NCBI RefSeq assembly: GCF_001613545.1
Contig: NZ_BDCO01000002.1
Coordinates: 62,001-126,000 of the forward strand
From: Terrimicrobium sacchariphilum
Lineage (GTDB): Bacteria; Verrucomicrobiota; Verrucomicrobiia; Chthoniobacterales; Terrimicrobiaceae
Length of the DNA stretch: 64,000 nt
Direction: 5' to 3'
Shown here: piece by piece, positions 49,344-58,350 of the stretch
Layout: every line of letters begins with the position of its first letter
Position numbering within the stretch: the first letter of the stretch is position 1
Notes under the pieces: generated by a model
The model's input: the letters and a program-made list of their open reading frames with translations, nothing else
The model's database searches: none
What the model was told of the DNA's origin: nothing
Position numbers and translations under genes: made by a program

Positions 49344-49400
49344 GCCGGGTATTGCCGCGTCCGGCCTTGACCGTGCTCGCGGCGGTCGTAGGCTTCTCCC

Positions 49401-49838
49401 ATGGCGATTCGGCGTATTGATCATGTAGGTCTCGTGGTCGAGGACCTCGCAACCGTCCAGGATTTCTTCGAGCACCTCGGCCTCGAGGTCGCGGGTGATG
49501 CCGACGTGGAAGGCGATTGGGTGGATCGCGTCATCGGCCTGAAGGATGCGAAATGCTCCATGGTCATGATGACGACGCCCGATGGCGAGGCGATGCTCGA
49601 GATCATCCAGTTCGAGCGCCCCGTGTCGGAGGAAGGCATCCGGCACACGCAACTGAACGCCCCCGGCCTGCGCCACGTCGCCTTCGTGGTCGACGACGTC
49701 GAGGCCACCGCCGCCCGGCTCCAACAAAAGGGCGCGACGCTCCTCGGCGAGATCGTGAATTACGAGGGCGTCTACAAACTCTGCTGCCTCCGCGGCCCCG
49801 AGGGCATCCTGCTGGAGCTGGCGGAGGAGCTTTCTTGA
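49401..49838 (+). CDS. VOC family protein (methylmalonyl-CoA epimerase-like)
   Basis: The 145-residue protein is a single VOC domain: IRRIDHVGLVVEDLATVQDF, the metal-ligand positions in DHVG, EIIQF and ILLELAEE, and NAPGLRHVAFVVDDVEATAARL. The arrangement resembles methylmalonyl-CoA epimerase and lactoylglutathione lyase-type enzymes. No mutase or carboxylase genes lie nearby, so the substrate is open. It stands alone on the plus strand. Confidence 0.82.
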   Translation: MAIRRIDHVGLVVEDLATVQDFFEHLGLEVAGDADVEGDWVDRVIGLKDAKCSMVMMTTPDGEAMLEIIQFERPVSEEGIRHTQLNAPGLRHVAFVVDDVEATAARLQQKGATLLGEIVNYEGVYKLCCLRGPEGILLELAEELS

Positions 49839-49888
49839 ATTGAGGAATTTTTGCTGCGCAATCAGTGGTCTGCTTGCGCGCAGGCGCT

Positions 49889-50368
49889 CTATTTTTTGGC
49901 AGGCGTTTGTTTACTGGCGTCTTCGATGACGATGATGTCTCCACCTGAAAAAGGAAACTGCGAGTGATATACCTCCCCGGGAGTTCCTGCGATCTGGACG
50001 ACGGGTAGGGACTGGTTTGCGCGGTAGACAGCAAGGTGTAATTTTCCCGAATCAGAATAGCCCATATATCTAGATAATATTTCAGGATTTCTGACTTCGC
50101 TTATCCGAAAAGCTTGGAAGTAGGGAATACTTAGGATGGTTTCCTTGCCGTCAATCGTTCGGGTTTCAATGTTTCGCACTGGTCCCAGGACGATTACGAG
50201 AGTTTTCAGATCGAGATTCGCGGCGAGTCTCTCTTTGGCGAGGGTAGCTGCTTGTTCGTAGTTGAACGGCTTGAGTACATCTACCGGCGGCTGGGAGTAT
50301 GCGAGAACCGGAACCAGAAGCGAAGCCAGTAGAAGGGAACGGAGTTTAACGGCTAAAGAAGTAAGCAT
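49889..50368 (-). CDS. Exported protein of unknown function, paralogue 1
   Basis: The 159-residue product has a signal peptide (LLLASLLVPVLAYSQ). The mature part shares blocks with the next gene: KPFNYEQAATLAKERLAANL, ETILSIPYFQAFRISEVRNP and HSQFPFSGGDIIVIED. The two genes are adjacent, on the same strand, and probably arose by duplication. GC content looks lower than that of the neighbouring dapL or NYN genes. No family was recognised. Confidence 0.65.
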   Translation of the reverse strand: MLTSLAVKLRSLLLASLLVPVLAYSQPPVDVLKPFNYEQAATLAKERLAANLDLKTLVIVLGPVRNIETRTIDGKETILSIPYFQAFRISEVRNPEILSRYMGYSDSGKLHLAVYRANQSLPVVQIAGTPGEVYHSQFPFSGGDIIVIEDASKQTPAKK

Positions 50369-50433
50369 ATCTTTATGTTGCTGAAAAAGTGTGGCTGTTC
50401 TCAGAACAAGGGAGAGCGACTCATGGTGCTTAA

Positions 50434-50961
50434 CTACCGAACAACCGAAACGACAATGAGGTCGCCGTTCTTGAAAGGGAACTGTGAGTGTTGGATTTCC
50501 TCAGCTTTTCCCACTAATTTGAAGGCTGGTTGATTTTGATCTGCATGATACACAAGCAATTGGATTACGTTCCCGCCGTATGGTTGGTTTTCAAATACCT
50601 TGGGGAGTAAGGACTCTGGATTGCGTACGAAAGCGGGATCAAGGATGCGGCAATAGGGGATGCTCTTTTGAACTTCCTTGCCGTCAATGAAGTAACTCTC
50701 ATTGGTTTGCGTCGGCCCTGTAACAAAGATGCCTTCAGGCGCAGATTTTTCGGGCTTCTGACCTTGGGCCAGATCACCGGACGGCGTCCTGAACCGAGGG
50801 TCATTGGCCATAGCGGCGCGCTGTTGTTCGAGCGAGACAGCCCGCTCCTTCACCAAAGCCACGGTATCCGCATAGCTGAAAGGTTTGGCCGGGTCAGCCG
50901 ATTGCGCATGTAACATGAGCGGCAGGGCGCACGCGGCGAGGAGGAGGCGGGAGAGCGGCAT
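50434..50961 (-). CDS. Exported protein of unknown function, paralogue 2
   Basis: From ATG 50961 the protein is 175 residues with a signal peptide (LLLAACALPLMLHAQ). Shared blocks with paralogue 1 are KPFSYADTVALVKERAVSLE, VQKSIPYCRILDPAFVRNPE and HSQFPFKNGDLIVVSVV. It has an extra insert of about 25 residues in the middle. The frame stays open far upstream, but the signal peptide fixes the start here. Confidence 0.65.
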   Translation of the reverse strand: MPLSRLLLAACALPLMLHAQSADPAKPFSYADTVALVKERAVSLEQQRAAMANDPRFRTPSGDLAQGQKPEKSAPEGIFVTGPTQTNESYFIDGKEVQKSIPYCRILDPAFVRNPESLLPKVFENQPYGGNVIQLLVYHADQNQPAFKLVGKAEEIQHSQFPFKNGDLIVVSVVR

Positions 50962-51075
50962 GGCTAAGCTTAGAGCAGGAACGCCCGGGCTTGGCAAATT
51001 CATCCCACCGGAGCGCTGCCGCCGCCTGCCAAGCTTTTGATCGCCAAGGCGGAAACCTCGGGTAGACTCTGGCGC

Positions 51076-51888
51076 ATGAGCGACTCCACCACGCCGGATG
51101 CCACGATGGCTGTGTTCCTTGATTTGGAAAATGTCGCCCTCGGCGCGAAGGAGGCGGCGTTTGAGCGGTTCAGCATGAAGCTCGTCAATGAGCGTCTCCT
51201 GCTGCGCGGGCACATCGTGGTGAAGAAGGCGTATTGCGACTTTGACCGCTACAAGGAGTTCAAGCGCGACCTGCACGAGGAGGCCTTTGAGCTGATCGAG
51301 ATCCCGCACGTGCGCCAGTCGGGCAAGAACTCCGCCGACATCCGCATGGTCGTCGATGCGCTCGACCTCTGCTATACGAAGCCGCACCTCGACACCTTCG
51401 TGATCGTGAGCGGCGACTCGGATTTTTCCCCGCTCGTCTCGAAGCTCCGCGAGAACAACAAGACCGTCATCGGCGTGGGCGTGAAGAAATCCAGCTCCGA
51501 TCTCTTCATCAACAACTGCGACGAATTTCTCTACTACGACGACTTTGCCCGGCGGAAGAAACAGCAGCAGCGCCCGAGGGTGCAAAAGCCCGCCGCCAAG
51601 CCGCAGGAGAAGCCCGCCGTGAACGAGGGGCCGACGAAGGAGCAGGCCTTTGAGCAGCTCGTGAGCACGATGGAGGCGCTCACCGAGGAGCGCGGCGACG
51701 ACCCGATCTATGCCTCGATGGTGAAGCCCGCGCTCAAGCGCCTCAACCCCGGCTTCAGTGAGCGGGCGCATGGGTTCAGCTCTTTCAACGAACTCCTCAA
51801 GGCCGCCAAGGCCGCGCGCCTCGTCGACCTCGATACCGAGGGCAAGGCGAGCAACAACTACGGCGTGCGCCTCGTGCGCGAGGCGTAG
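51076..51888 (+). CDS. NYN-domain protein with C-terminal OST-HTH/LOTUS-like domain
   Basis: The product is 270 residues from ATG 51076. Residues 10-155 are a NYN (PIN-like) nuclease domain: AVFLDLENVALG (first Asp), KNSADIRMVVDALDL, and TFVIVSGDSDFSPLVSKLRE. A basic/Pro linker (KKQQQRPRVQKPAAKPQEKP) leads to a helical winged-helix domain at about 195-270 (YASMVKPALKRLNPGFSERA, SSFNELLKAAKAA), the OST-HTH/LOTUS pattern that binds RNA in other proteins. RNA cleavage or surveillance is the likely role. An AlkZ-like DNA-binding gene follows eight bases later. Confidence 0.88.
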   Translation: MSDSTTPDATMAVFLDLENVALGAKEAAFERFSMKLVNERLLLRGHIVVKKAYCDFDRYKEFKRDLHEEAFELIEIPHVRQSGKNSADIRMVVDALDLCYTKPHLDTFVIVSGDSDFSPLVSKLRENNKTVIGVGVKKSSSDLFINNCDEFLYYDDFARRKKQQQRPRVQKPAAKPQEKPAVNEGPTKEQAFEQLVSTMEALTEERGDDPIYASMVKPALKRLNPGFSERAHGFSSFNELLKAAKAARLVDLDTEGKASNNYGVRLVREA

Positions 51889-51895
51889 TACCGGC

Positions 51896-52432
51896 ATGGC
51901 AGGCATTCGCACCCTGGCGCAGGCCCGCGCCTTTGTGAAGCGGGTGGGCATTTGCGGCATCTTTGCCGACGTCGAGGGGCATTCGCTCTGGGACGCCACC
52001 GACCTGCCCGACCGCCAGCCCGGCGAGCGGGGTTGGGGGCAAAAGGTGAGCGCGGTCTGGACGTGGAAAAACCTCCTGCCCGCGCGGCATCCCGACGAGA
52101 TTTTTTACGGCAAGGTGAAGGGCGGCAAGGCCGTCCTCATGAGCATGGCGCGGCTGCGCGAGCACTACCCGCAGCACCACCTGCCCGTGCGCGAGTGCAG
52201 CCCGGTGGCCCAGCGCATCTACCACGCACTGAAGTTTGACCCCATGACGACGCCCGAGCTGCGGCGGCACCTCGACATGACCCACCCGCCGCAGCGCAAC
52301 CAGTTCGAGCGCGGGCTGAAGGAGCTGCAGATCACGCTCAACATCGCCCGACGCAACTCCGAGGAGGACGAAAACGACACGTGGGTCCTCTTCCGCGAGC
52401 AATATCTGGAAATCGCGGCCGACGAACGATAG
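51896..52432 (+). CDS. AlkZ-related winged-helix protein
   Basis: The 178-residue protein has [18 protein letters not shown], DGxxLWxAT-like [37 protein letters not shown] and a winged-helix-like segment [18 protein letters not shown]. This resembles the AlkZ-related proteins, a short relative of the YcaQ/AlkZ DNA glycosylases that unhook crosslinks. The catalytic QxQ motif of true AlkZ enzymes is not apparent, so glycosylase activity is doubtful. It follows the NYN gene closely and precedes dapL. Confidence 0.65.
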   Translation: MAGIRTLAQARAFVKRVGICGIFADVEGHSLWDATDLPDRQPGERGWGQKVSAVWTWKNLLPARHPDEIFYGKVKGGKAVLMSMARLREHYPQHHLPVRECSPVAQRIYHALKFDPMTTPELRRHLDMTHPPQRNQFERGLKELQITLNIARRNSEEDENDTWVLFREQYLEIAADER

Positions 52433-52487
52433 CTTTTTCCCTTCCCGCCACCCGGTGGAACATGGCATTACCTCTCGTTTTTCCCGT

Positions 52488-53726
52488 ATGGCTCACCTCA
52501 ACTCGCACTACCTGAAGCTCAAGGCCGGCTACCTCTTCCCGGAGATCAATCGCCGCGTGAAGGCCTTCACCGACGCCAATCCCGAGGCGGCCGCCCGTCT
52601 CATTCGCTGCGGCATCGGCGACGTCACCGAGCCGCTCCCGCTCGCCGTGCGCGAGGCCATGCACAAGGCGGTCGACGAACTCGGCACCAGCGAGCACTTC
52701 CGCGGCTACGGCCCCGAGCAGGGCTATGAGTTCCTGCGCAAGGCCATCGCGGAAAACGACTACCGCTCGCGCGGCCTCGATGTCGCCGACGACGAAATCT
52801 TTGTCTCCGACGGATCGAAGTGCGACTGCGCCAACATCCTCGACGTGCTCGGCCACGAGAACCGCATCGCCGTGATGGACCCGGTCTACCCGGTCTATGT
52901 CGACACGAATGTCATGGCGGGCCACACCGGCGCGGCCAGCGACGCCGGGTTCTACGAGGGCCTCGTCTATCTCCCGTGTACGGCGGAGAATGGCTTCATG
53001 CCCGACGTGCCGACGGAGAAGGTCGACCTCGTCTACCTCTGCTCGCCCAACAACCCGACCGGGGCCGTGGCCACCCGCGAGCGCCTGGAAAAGTGGGTCG
53101 CCTACGCGCTGGCCAACGACGCCATCCTGCTCTACGACGCCGCTTACGAGGCCTATATCACCGAGCCCGGCGTGCCGCGCTCGATCTACGAGATCCCCGG
53201 TGCGCGCCAGTGCGCCATCGAGTTCCGCAGCTTTTCAAAGAACGGCGGCTTCACCGGAGTGCGCTGCGCCTTCACCGTCCTGCCCAAGGAGCTGCTCTGC
53301 ACCTCCGCCGACGGCGAGAAGCGTCCGCTGCATCCGCTGTGGAACCGCCGGTTCAGCACGAAATTCAACGGCGTGTCCTACGTCACCCAGCGTGCCGCCG
53401 AGGCGCTCTACTCCAGCGAGGGCAAGGCCGAGGTGGCCGCGCTCGTCTCCCACTACATGGGCAATGCCAAGATCCTCCGCGAGGCCGTGAGCGGCGCGGG
53501 GCTGACCGTCTTTGGCGGAGTCAATGCCCCCTACATCTGGGTGCGCGGCCCGCAGGGCGCGACGAGCTGGGACATCTTTGACCGCGTGCTCAACGAGGCC
53601 AACATCGTCATCACGCCCGGCAGCGGCTTCGGCAATGCAGGCGAGGGCTATTTCCGCATCTCCGCCTTCAACAGCCGCGTCAAGGCCGAGGAGGCCGCCC
53701 GCCGCTTCGCCGCCATGAAGTGGTAG
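52488..53726 (+). CDS. dapL: LL-diaminopimelate aminotransferase
   Basis: DapL converts tetrahydrodipicolinate directly to LL-diaminopimelate in lysine and peptidoglycan synthesis. The 412-residue product matches the plant/chlamydial-type enzyme: [74 protein letters not shown] and the PLP lysine in [15 protein letters not shown]. This variant pathway occurs in Chlamydiae, Verrucomicrobia and a few other phyla. A hairpin terminator lies 38 bases downstream. Confidence 0.96.
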   Translation: MAHLNSHYLKLKAGYLFPEINRRVKAFTDANPEAAARLIRCGIGDVTEPLPLAVREAMHKAVDELGTSEHFRGYGPEQGYEFLRKAIAENDYRSRGLDVADDEIFVSDGSKCDCANILDVLGHENRIAVMDPVYPVYVDTNVMAGHTGAASDAGFYEGLVYLPCTAENGFMPDVPTEKVDLVYLCSPNNPTGAVATRERLEKWVAYALANDAILLYDAAYEAYITEPGVPRSIYEIPGARQCAIEFRSFSKNGGFTGVRCAFTVLPKELLCTSADGEKRPLHPLWNRRFSTKFNGVSYVTQRAAEALYSSEGKAEVAALVSHYMGNAKILREAVSGAGLTVFGGVNAPYIWVRGPQGATSWDIFDRVLNEANIVITPGSGFGNAGEGYFRISAFNSRVKAEEAARRFAAMKW

Positions 53727-53764
53727 TTAAAAAACGCTTTAAAAGAATTCCCTCCCGCAGAGAT

Positions 53765-53790
53765 AAAGCCGGTTCTTCGGAACCGGCTTT
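53765..53790 (+). terminator. Hairpin terminator after dapL
   Basis: AAAGCCGGTTC (53765-53775), loop TTCG and GAACCGGCTTT (53780-53790) form a perfect 11-bp stem whose 3' side ends in T bases. The remaining 150 bases to the next gene hold nothing else that I recognise. Confidence 0.85.
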
Positions 53791-53940
53791 GTCGTGTCCG
53801 GGCGGCGTGATCGGAGGCGCTGCCAGTGAGCCACATGCGAAAGTCGGAACAGCCGATGGAGCAGGTAAAACAGGTGTTGCGAGGATTGCCGAGAGGGATC
53901 GCTGGAAAAGTGCGCCGGGCTGGTGGAGATTGCTCCTGCC

Positions 53941-54993
53941 ATGAACGCCACTCCGCCGCTCATCGAGCTTTCGCCCCGAGGACCGTATGTTACCGACCTG
54001 CCGGATGCGCCAGGGCGCTCGGTCGTCACCCCATCGGAACCCGCCTTTCCCATCTACCGCCTGCTCTCCGAGCTGCGCTCGCCGCTGGAGCTGCGTGAGC
54101 TGATGATCCAGCCCGTACGCACGGGGTATATCGGCAAGCCCGGTGATCCCCCGCCGGCGCATCTGCCGCCCGGCGCGGCGGAGCTCTTCCCCGATGTCGC
54201 GGTGGGCGAGATTGCCGTGCACGGCGAGGATGGGCTGGTGCATTGCCGCACATATTCCGTGCCTGCGACGGACGACACGCTGCGGCCCATCGTGCTCTAC
54301 ATCCATGGCGGGGGCTTCACCGTCGGCACCTCAGCCGATACCGCCTCGATCACGAGTCGCATGGCGCACGATACCGGCGCGGTCGTGGTGAGCGTGGATT
54401 ACCGCATGGCCCCGGAGTGGCCCTTCCCGCACGCGGTGGAGGATTGCTTTGCCGTCTACCGCGCTCTGCGGGAGGAGGCAATGCGCCTCGGGGGCGATCC
54501 GGAGAAGATCCTCGTCGCCGGGGACTCGGCGGGCGGCAATCTCTCGGCGGTGCTTCCGCTCGTGGCCCGCGACCGCGACGTGCCGGTTCCGGCGGGAGCC
54601 ATCCTGCTTTGTCCGATCACGAATTTTTGCGCCGAGGAGCACCCCGGCTTTGAGCGCCTCGCCGCGCGGGGCATCGTGTACGACACGGCCTTCTTTGGCT
54701 TCATCCGGGGCGCATACCTGCTCCGCAAGTCCAACTGGACCCACCCCTACGCCAGCCCCGCGCTGGGCGACCTGGGCGGCTTCCCGCGCACATTGGTGGT
54801 CTGTGGTTCCGACGATCCTGTCGTTGAGGACAACCGCGCCTTTGCCGAGCGGCTGAAGGCTCACGGCGTCCACGCCGAACTCTTCGAGCGGCCGCATATG
54901 CCGCACGGCTACTATTTCTTCCCCGGCCTCGTCCCCGAGGGCGATGAAGCGCTGGCGGCGGTGAGCGACTTCATCCGCGCCTGCACGGCATGA
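53941..54993 (+). CDS. Alpha/beta hydrolase, hormone-sensitive-lipase family esterase
   Basis: The 350-residue protein from ATG 53941 has the HSL-family oxyanion motif HGGGFTVG (near residue 122), the nucleophile elbow GDSAGGNLS (near 197), acid Asp in VCGSDDPVVEDNR and catalytic His in RPHMPHGYY. About 90 residues precede the hydrolase fold. These enzymes split short-chain acyl esters. No signal peptide is visible. A GTG at 53923 is an alternative start. Confidence 0.88.
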   Translation: MNATPPLIELSPRGPYVTDLPDAPGRSVVTPSEPAFPIYRLLSELRSPLELRELMIQPVRTGYIGKPGDPPPAHLPPGAAELFPDVAVGEIAVHGEDGLVHCRTYSVPATDDTLRPIVLYIHGGGFTVGTSADTASITSRMAHDTGAVVVSVDYRMAPEWPFPHAVEDCFAVYRALREEAMRLGGDPEKILVAGDSAGGNLSAVLPLVARDRDVPVPAGAILLCPITNFCAEEHPGFERLAARGIVYDTAFFGFIRGAYLLRKSNWTHPYASPALGDLGGFPRTLVVCGSDDPVVEDNRAFAERLKAHGVHAELFERPHMPHGYYFFPGLVPEGDEALAAVSDFIRACTA

Positions 54994-55050
54994 GACCTCG
55001 CCGGGGTCGGCTATTGGGAAAAAATCGCCTCTTCGGAGAAGTAAACGAAC

Positions 55051-55208
55051 GGCGCGAGAGAACCGCTCTTTTTGCCGCAGGGGTGCGTTGTGTTCGTTTA
55101 GCGGATTCCCGAGGGAAAGTGCCGTTCGTTTCCGGCTCGTTTACCGTTTCGTTTACCTTCATTCAGGAAATATCCTCCTAAGGGTCTGAACGAGGAAACG
55201 AACGAGGA
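55051..55208 (+). repeat. TTCGTTT-family intergenic repeat, copy R1
   Basis: The core 55091-55208 aligns with copies R2-R4 (TTCGTTT...CCGAGGGAAAGTGCCGTTCG, CTCGTTTACCGTTTCGTTTACC), then a TCCTCCTAAGGG palindromic centre and a GAAACGAACGA end arm. Its flank at 55051 contains TAAACGAACGGC, the inverse of GCCGTTCGTTT. It lies 57 bases beyond the stop of the upstream hydrolase gene and makes up much of a 478-base gap (54994-55471). Confidence 0.75.
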
Positions 55209-55305
55209 GGGGAGGGGGGAAGATGTCTTGGAACGCTGTTCCGTTTCCGGTGTGTGAGGCTGAGGACTGCCCGGGTTGGGAAATCGCTTTCTATGAGAAA
55301 ACCGA

Positions 55306-55470
55306 TGAAACGAACGGACGGGAGAATGCCCGTTTGTTTCACCTTCCCGTTTCCGGTTCGTTTCACACTCTCCGAGGGGGAATGAACTTCGTTTCAGGCT
55401 CGTTTCGCATTTCGTTACGCTTCGTTTCTCGTTTCACTCCCTAGGGGAGATTATCGGAAACGAACGAAAT
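55306..55470 (+). repeat. TTCGTTT-family intergenic repeat, copy R2
   Basis: This copy shows GGTTCGTTTCACACTCTCCG, then GGCTCGTTTCGCATTTCGTT, CGCTTCGTTTC, the palindrome CTCCCTAGGGGAG and the end arm GAAACGAACGAAA. It stops two bases from the stop codon of the convergent membrane-protein gene (55472). The 5' flank also carries GATGAAACGAACGG in inverse orientation. Confidence 0.75.
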
Positions 55471-55471
55471 G

Positions 55472-56155
55472 CTATCCCTGGATCATCCGCTTCAGCGCCT
55501 GGCCGATGGTGTCGGAGCCGGGGGCGCAGATTTCCAGCGTGAAGCCCATCACGGCCAGGGCGGCGGCGGTGATGAGCACGTAGAGCCAGGTGCGGCGCAC
55601 GGCTGCGCCCAGCCAGTGCTCCTCGGCGGCAATGCGGAGGCGTCGATACAGCACGCTGGTGAGGAAGATATCCACGAAGATCTCCGCGATGAGCAGCGGC
55701 GCGCCTGCGATGGCCATGCAGATCGTTACGGCGACCGCGGCAATGGCCGCCAGCACGATGGCCAGCCCGCAGCCTTCGTCGGGAACGAAGTCCATCCCAT
55801 CGAGCCAGTCCCACGTGCGGGATTTGGTAGTCTTTAAAATATACGGGCTGGGAGGGGTGGACTGAAAATCCTCCTGCAGCTCCGCGTCGTCGGGGTTGAA
55901 CTGCGCTTTCTCCAGTTCCACCCACAGGCGGATGAGGAGGAGAAAGACGCCATAAGCGCCCAGCACGGCCGCGGGATAGCGCACGGCCATGTTGGTGATG
56001 CCGAGCTTCAGCAGGCCGAGGGAAAGCCCAAATCCCGCCGTGCCGGTGAAGACAAGGATCAGCCCCAGGGTGAAGCGAGGAAGCGCCCTGCGGGTAAAAT
56101 AACGCTGCAACGCATGGCGTGCGCGGTCGCGCATCGTCTCCGGGTCGTCCGTCAT
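55472..56155 (-). CDS. Multi-pass membrane protein of unknown function
   Basis: The 227-residue protein has about four membrane helices: FTLGLILVFTGTAGFGLSLG, AAVLGAYGVFLLLIRLWVEL, the segment around GLAIVLAAIAAVAVTICMAI, and WLYVLITAAALAVMGFTLEI. A polar loop between helices 2 and 3 is acidic. No family was recognised. It is flanked on both sides by copies of the TTCGTTT repeat (R2 just after its stop, R3 105 bases before its start). Confidence 0.65.
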   Translation of the reverse strand: MTDDPETMRDRARHALQRYFTRRALPRFTLGLILVFTGTAGFGLSLGLLKLGITNMAVRYPAAVLGAYGVFLLLIRLWVELEKAQFNPDDAELQEDFQSTPPSPYILKTTKSRTWDWLDGMDFVPDEGCGLAIVLAAIAAVAVTICMAIAGAPLLIAEIFVDIFLTSVLYRRLRIAAEEHWLGAAVRRTWLYVLITAAALAVMGFTLEICAPGSDTIGQALKRMIQG

Positions 56156-56260
56156 GGCCGGGACTCCACCAAAACCCGCTAAGCTTAGCGATCAGATATC
56201 GCGTGTGTCGGCTGCGCCACTGTAAAAGCAGCGCTGCAATGAGCGGAATGAAAAGTGCGC

Positions 56261-56398
56261 TTTCGTTTACCTCCCTCATTTCCAGTTCGTTTACCGAATC
56301 CCCGAGAGAAAGTGCCGTTCGTTTCCGGCTCGTTTACCGTTTCGTTCACCTTCGTTTCCGAAAAACGCCCCTTAGGAGGTGAAACGAGAAACGAAGGA
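56261..56398 (+). repeat. TTCGTTT-family intergenic repeat, copy R3
   Basis: R3 matches R1 almost base for base across AGTGCCGTTCGTTTCCGGCT and CGTTTACCGTTTCGTT. The end hairpin has perfect 10-base arms: CCTTCGTTTC (56349-56358) and GAAACGAAGG (56388-56397), around a CCCCTTAGGAGG centre. It begins 40 bases after the stop of the next minus-strand gene (56438). Confidence 0.8.
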
Positions 56399-56437
56399 TT
56401 AACGCTTGGAAAAGAGGCGTGCAGTAGCTCGGACTCG

Positions 56438-56902
56438 TCATGTGGTCACACCGCGCAAACCGGAGCAAAAGGCGATGGCCTGCCTTTGAATCTCCAAGCG
56501 CCTCTTCGCGGCGGCGACTTCCTTTTCCCAGTCGGGATAGTCCGGGGGAACCGTGGCAAAAAGCTCCAAGGCCTCGGCATACGCCCCGAGATTGATCAGG
56601 CAGATCGCGATGGTGAATCGCGCATAAGGCACCTTCTTATGACCAGGAGCTCTTTCGATGAATCGAGAGAGCAGCCTGATGCACCCCAGGTCGTCCTTGT
56701 CCTCGTAGATGCAGATCGCTTTGTAAAAGATAACGAGCGGGACAACGTCCTCGATTTCCGTCATGGCGTCGATGAGAGGGCGCGCTTCGCTGTACCTGTC
56801 TTCCGCGACAAGGTCGGCGATCCGGCAGACGGCTTCGTAGCTGGCCTCGGGAGTGAACATCACTCTTCCCTGACAGGCTCTTTTCTCCGAGCCAAGGCTC
56901 AA
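56438..56902 (-). CDS. Small helical repeat (TPR-like) protein of unknown function
   Basis: The 154-residue protein is helical and Ala/Leu-rich: ASYEAVCRIADLVAEDRYSE, then ICIYEDKDDLGCIRLLSRFI and ARFTIAICLINLGAYAEALE, a TPR-like helix-turn-helix pattern. There is no signal peptide. An internal ATG at 56860 may be the true start because the first 14 residues look unlike the rest. Repeats R3 and R4 flank it. Confidence 0.55.
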   Translation of the reverse strand: MSLGSEKRACQGRVMFTPEASYEAVCRIADLVAEDRYSEARPLIDAMTEIEDVVPLVIFYKAICIYEDKDDLGCIRLLSRFIERAPGHKKVPYARFTIAICLINLGAYAEALELFATVPPDYPDWEKEVAAAKRRLEIQRQAIAFCSGLRGVTT

Positions 56903-56937
56903 TCCCGCCGCGCAACGAGAGCAGCGGGAAATCGCCC

Positions 56938-57074
56938 TTTCGTTTCGCTCCCTTGTTTCCGGCTCGTTTCGCGAATCCCCGAGGGAACGGGCCGTTCGTT
57001 TCCGGCCCGTTTACCAGTTCGTTTCGCTTCGTTTCCGAAAATCGCCCCTAGGAGGTGAAACGAGAAACGAAGCG
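56938..57074 (+). repeat. TTCGTTT-family intergenic repeat, copy R4
   Basis: R4 has the full family layout. It ends in a hairpin with perfect 11-base arms, CGCTTCGTTTC (57025-57035) and GAAACGAAGCG (57064-57074), around GCCCCTAGGAGG. It lies 11 bases beyond the rhaA stop codon, between rhaA and the small helical-protein gene. Confidence 0.8.
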
Positions 57075-57084
57075 TAAAATTGCC

Positions 57085-58332
57085 TTAGCGCTTGGAAAGG
57101 ACGCTGGCCTCGTAGGCCTTCACTTCCTTGATCCAGGCGGGGCCGACGGGGGTGCCGTTGCGTTCGCAGAATTCGTCCCACACCGCGCCGAGCGGGAGCG
57201 TTTTGGCTTCCTCAAGGAGGGCGAGGCGGGTGGCGTAGTCACCGGAGTTCTCGGCATCGCGGAGCTGCGCGATGGGTTCGAGCAGGGCGGCGAGGAGGCT
57301 CTTCTGGGCGTTGCGGGTGCCGATGACCCAGGCGGCGATGCGGTTGATGCTGGCGTCGAAGAAATCGAGTCCGATGTGCGTACGGCTGAGGAAGCCCCCG
57401 CGCACGAGTTCCTCCATGATGGCGCGCGTGGCGTCGTCAAAGAGCACGACGTGGTCGCTGTCCCAGCGTACGCCGCGGCTCACGTGGAGCAGCAGCTCGG
57501 GGACGAATTGCAGCGTGGAGCTGATCTTGTCGGCGAGGCTCTCGGTCGGGTGGAAGTGACCCGCGTCGAGGCAGAGCGCCTTTTTGCGGCTCACGGCGTA
57601 GCCCATGTAAAACTCATGCGAGCCGACGACGTAGGACTCCGACCCGATGCCGAAGAGCTTGCACTCGACCGCATCGACGTGGTGGCGCGTGTTCAGCTGC
57701 TCGGAGAAGAGCGCGTCGAGCGAGGCCTCCAGGCGCTCGCGCGGGCTCTTGCGGTCGACGGGCAGATCCTTCGAGCCGTCGGGAATCCACACGTTCATCA
57801 CGCTGGGCTTGCCGAGCTGGCGGCCAAACTCCGCGCTGATGCGGCGGCAGCGACGGCCGTGCTCGATCCAGAAGGCGCGGATGCCGGCGTCGGGGCTGGA
57901 GAGCGTGTACCCGCTGGCCGAGAGGGGGTGCGAAAAATAGGATGGGTTGAAGTCGAGGCCGAGGCTGCGCTCCTTCGCCCAGTCGATCCAGCTCTGGAAG
58001 TGGGAAACCTCGATCTGGTTGCGGTCGGCCTTGCCGCTGGAAAAGTCGCCGTAGATGGCGTGGAGATTCAGGCGGCGGGAGCCGGGGATGAGGGCGAGGG
58101 CGGCGTCGAGATCGGCGCGGAGTTCCTCGATGGTGCGGGCCTTGCCGGGGTAGTTGCCCGTGGCCTGGATGCCGCCGGTGAGCGAGCCGCCGGTATTCTC
58201 AAATCCTCCCACGTCGTCGCCCTGCCAGCAGTGCAGGGAGATGGCGGTCTGGCCGAGCGTCTGGAGCGCGGCTTCGGTATCCACGCCGAGCTGGGCGTAG
58301 GTTTCTTTGGCGAGGGAGTAGGAGGAGGACAT
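57085..58332 (-). CDS. rhaA: L-rhamnose isomerase
   Basis: RhaA interconverts L-rhamnose and L-rhamnulose. The 415-residue product is full length and close to the E. coli type: [50 protein letters not shown] and the metal site in [14 protein letters not shown] and [12 protein letters not shown]. It is the last gene of the operon that starts with the DeoR-type regulator at 63378, with only a 18-base gap to lutC. Repeat R4 follows its stop. Confidence 0.95.
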   Translation of the reverse strand: MSSSYSLAKETYAQLGVDTEAALQTLGQTAISLHCWQGDDVGGFENTGGSLTGGIQATGNYPGKARTIEELRADLDAALALIPGSRRLNLHAIYGDFSSGKADRNQIEVSHFQSWIDWAKERSLGLDFNPSYFSHPLSASGYTLSSPDAGIRAFWIEHGRRCRRISAEFGRQLGKPSVMNVWIPDGSKDLPVDRKSPRERLEASLDALFSEQLNTRHHVDAVECKLFGIGSESYVVGSHEFYMGYAVSRKKALCLDAGHFHPTESLADKISSTLQFVPELLLHVSRGVRWDSDHVVLFDDATRAIMEELVRGGFLSRTHIGLDFFDASINRIAAWVIGTRNAQKSLLAALLEPIAQLRDAENSGDYATRLALLEEAKTLPLGAVWDEFCERNGTPVGPAWIKEVKAYEASVLSKR

Positions 58333-58350
58333 GAGGTTTCTGGTTACAAG

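Noticed and set aside
55051-57074. A CRISPR array formed by the TTCGTTT repeats
   Set aside because: The copies are over 130 bases, separated by whole genes, and lack regular unique spacers. No cas gene is present.
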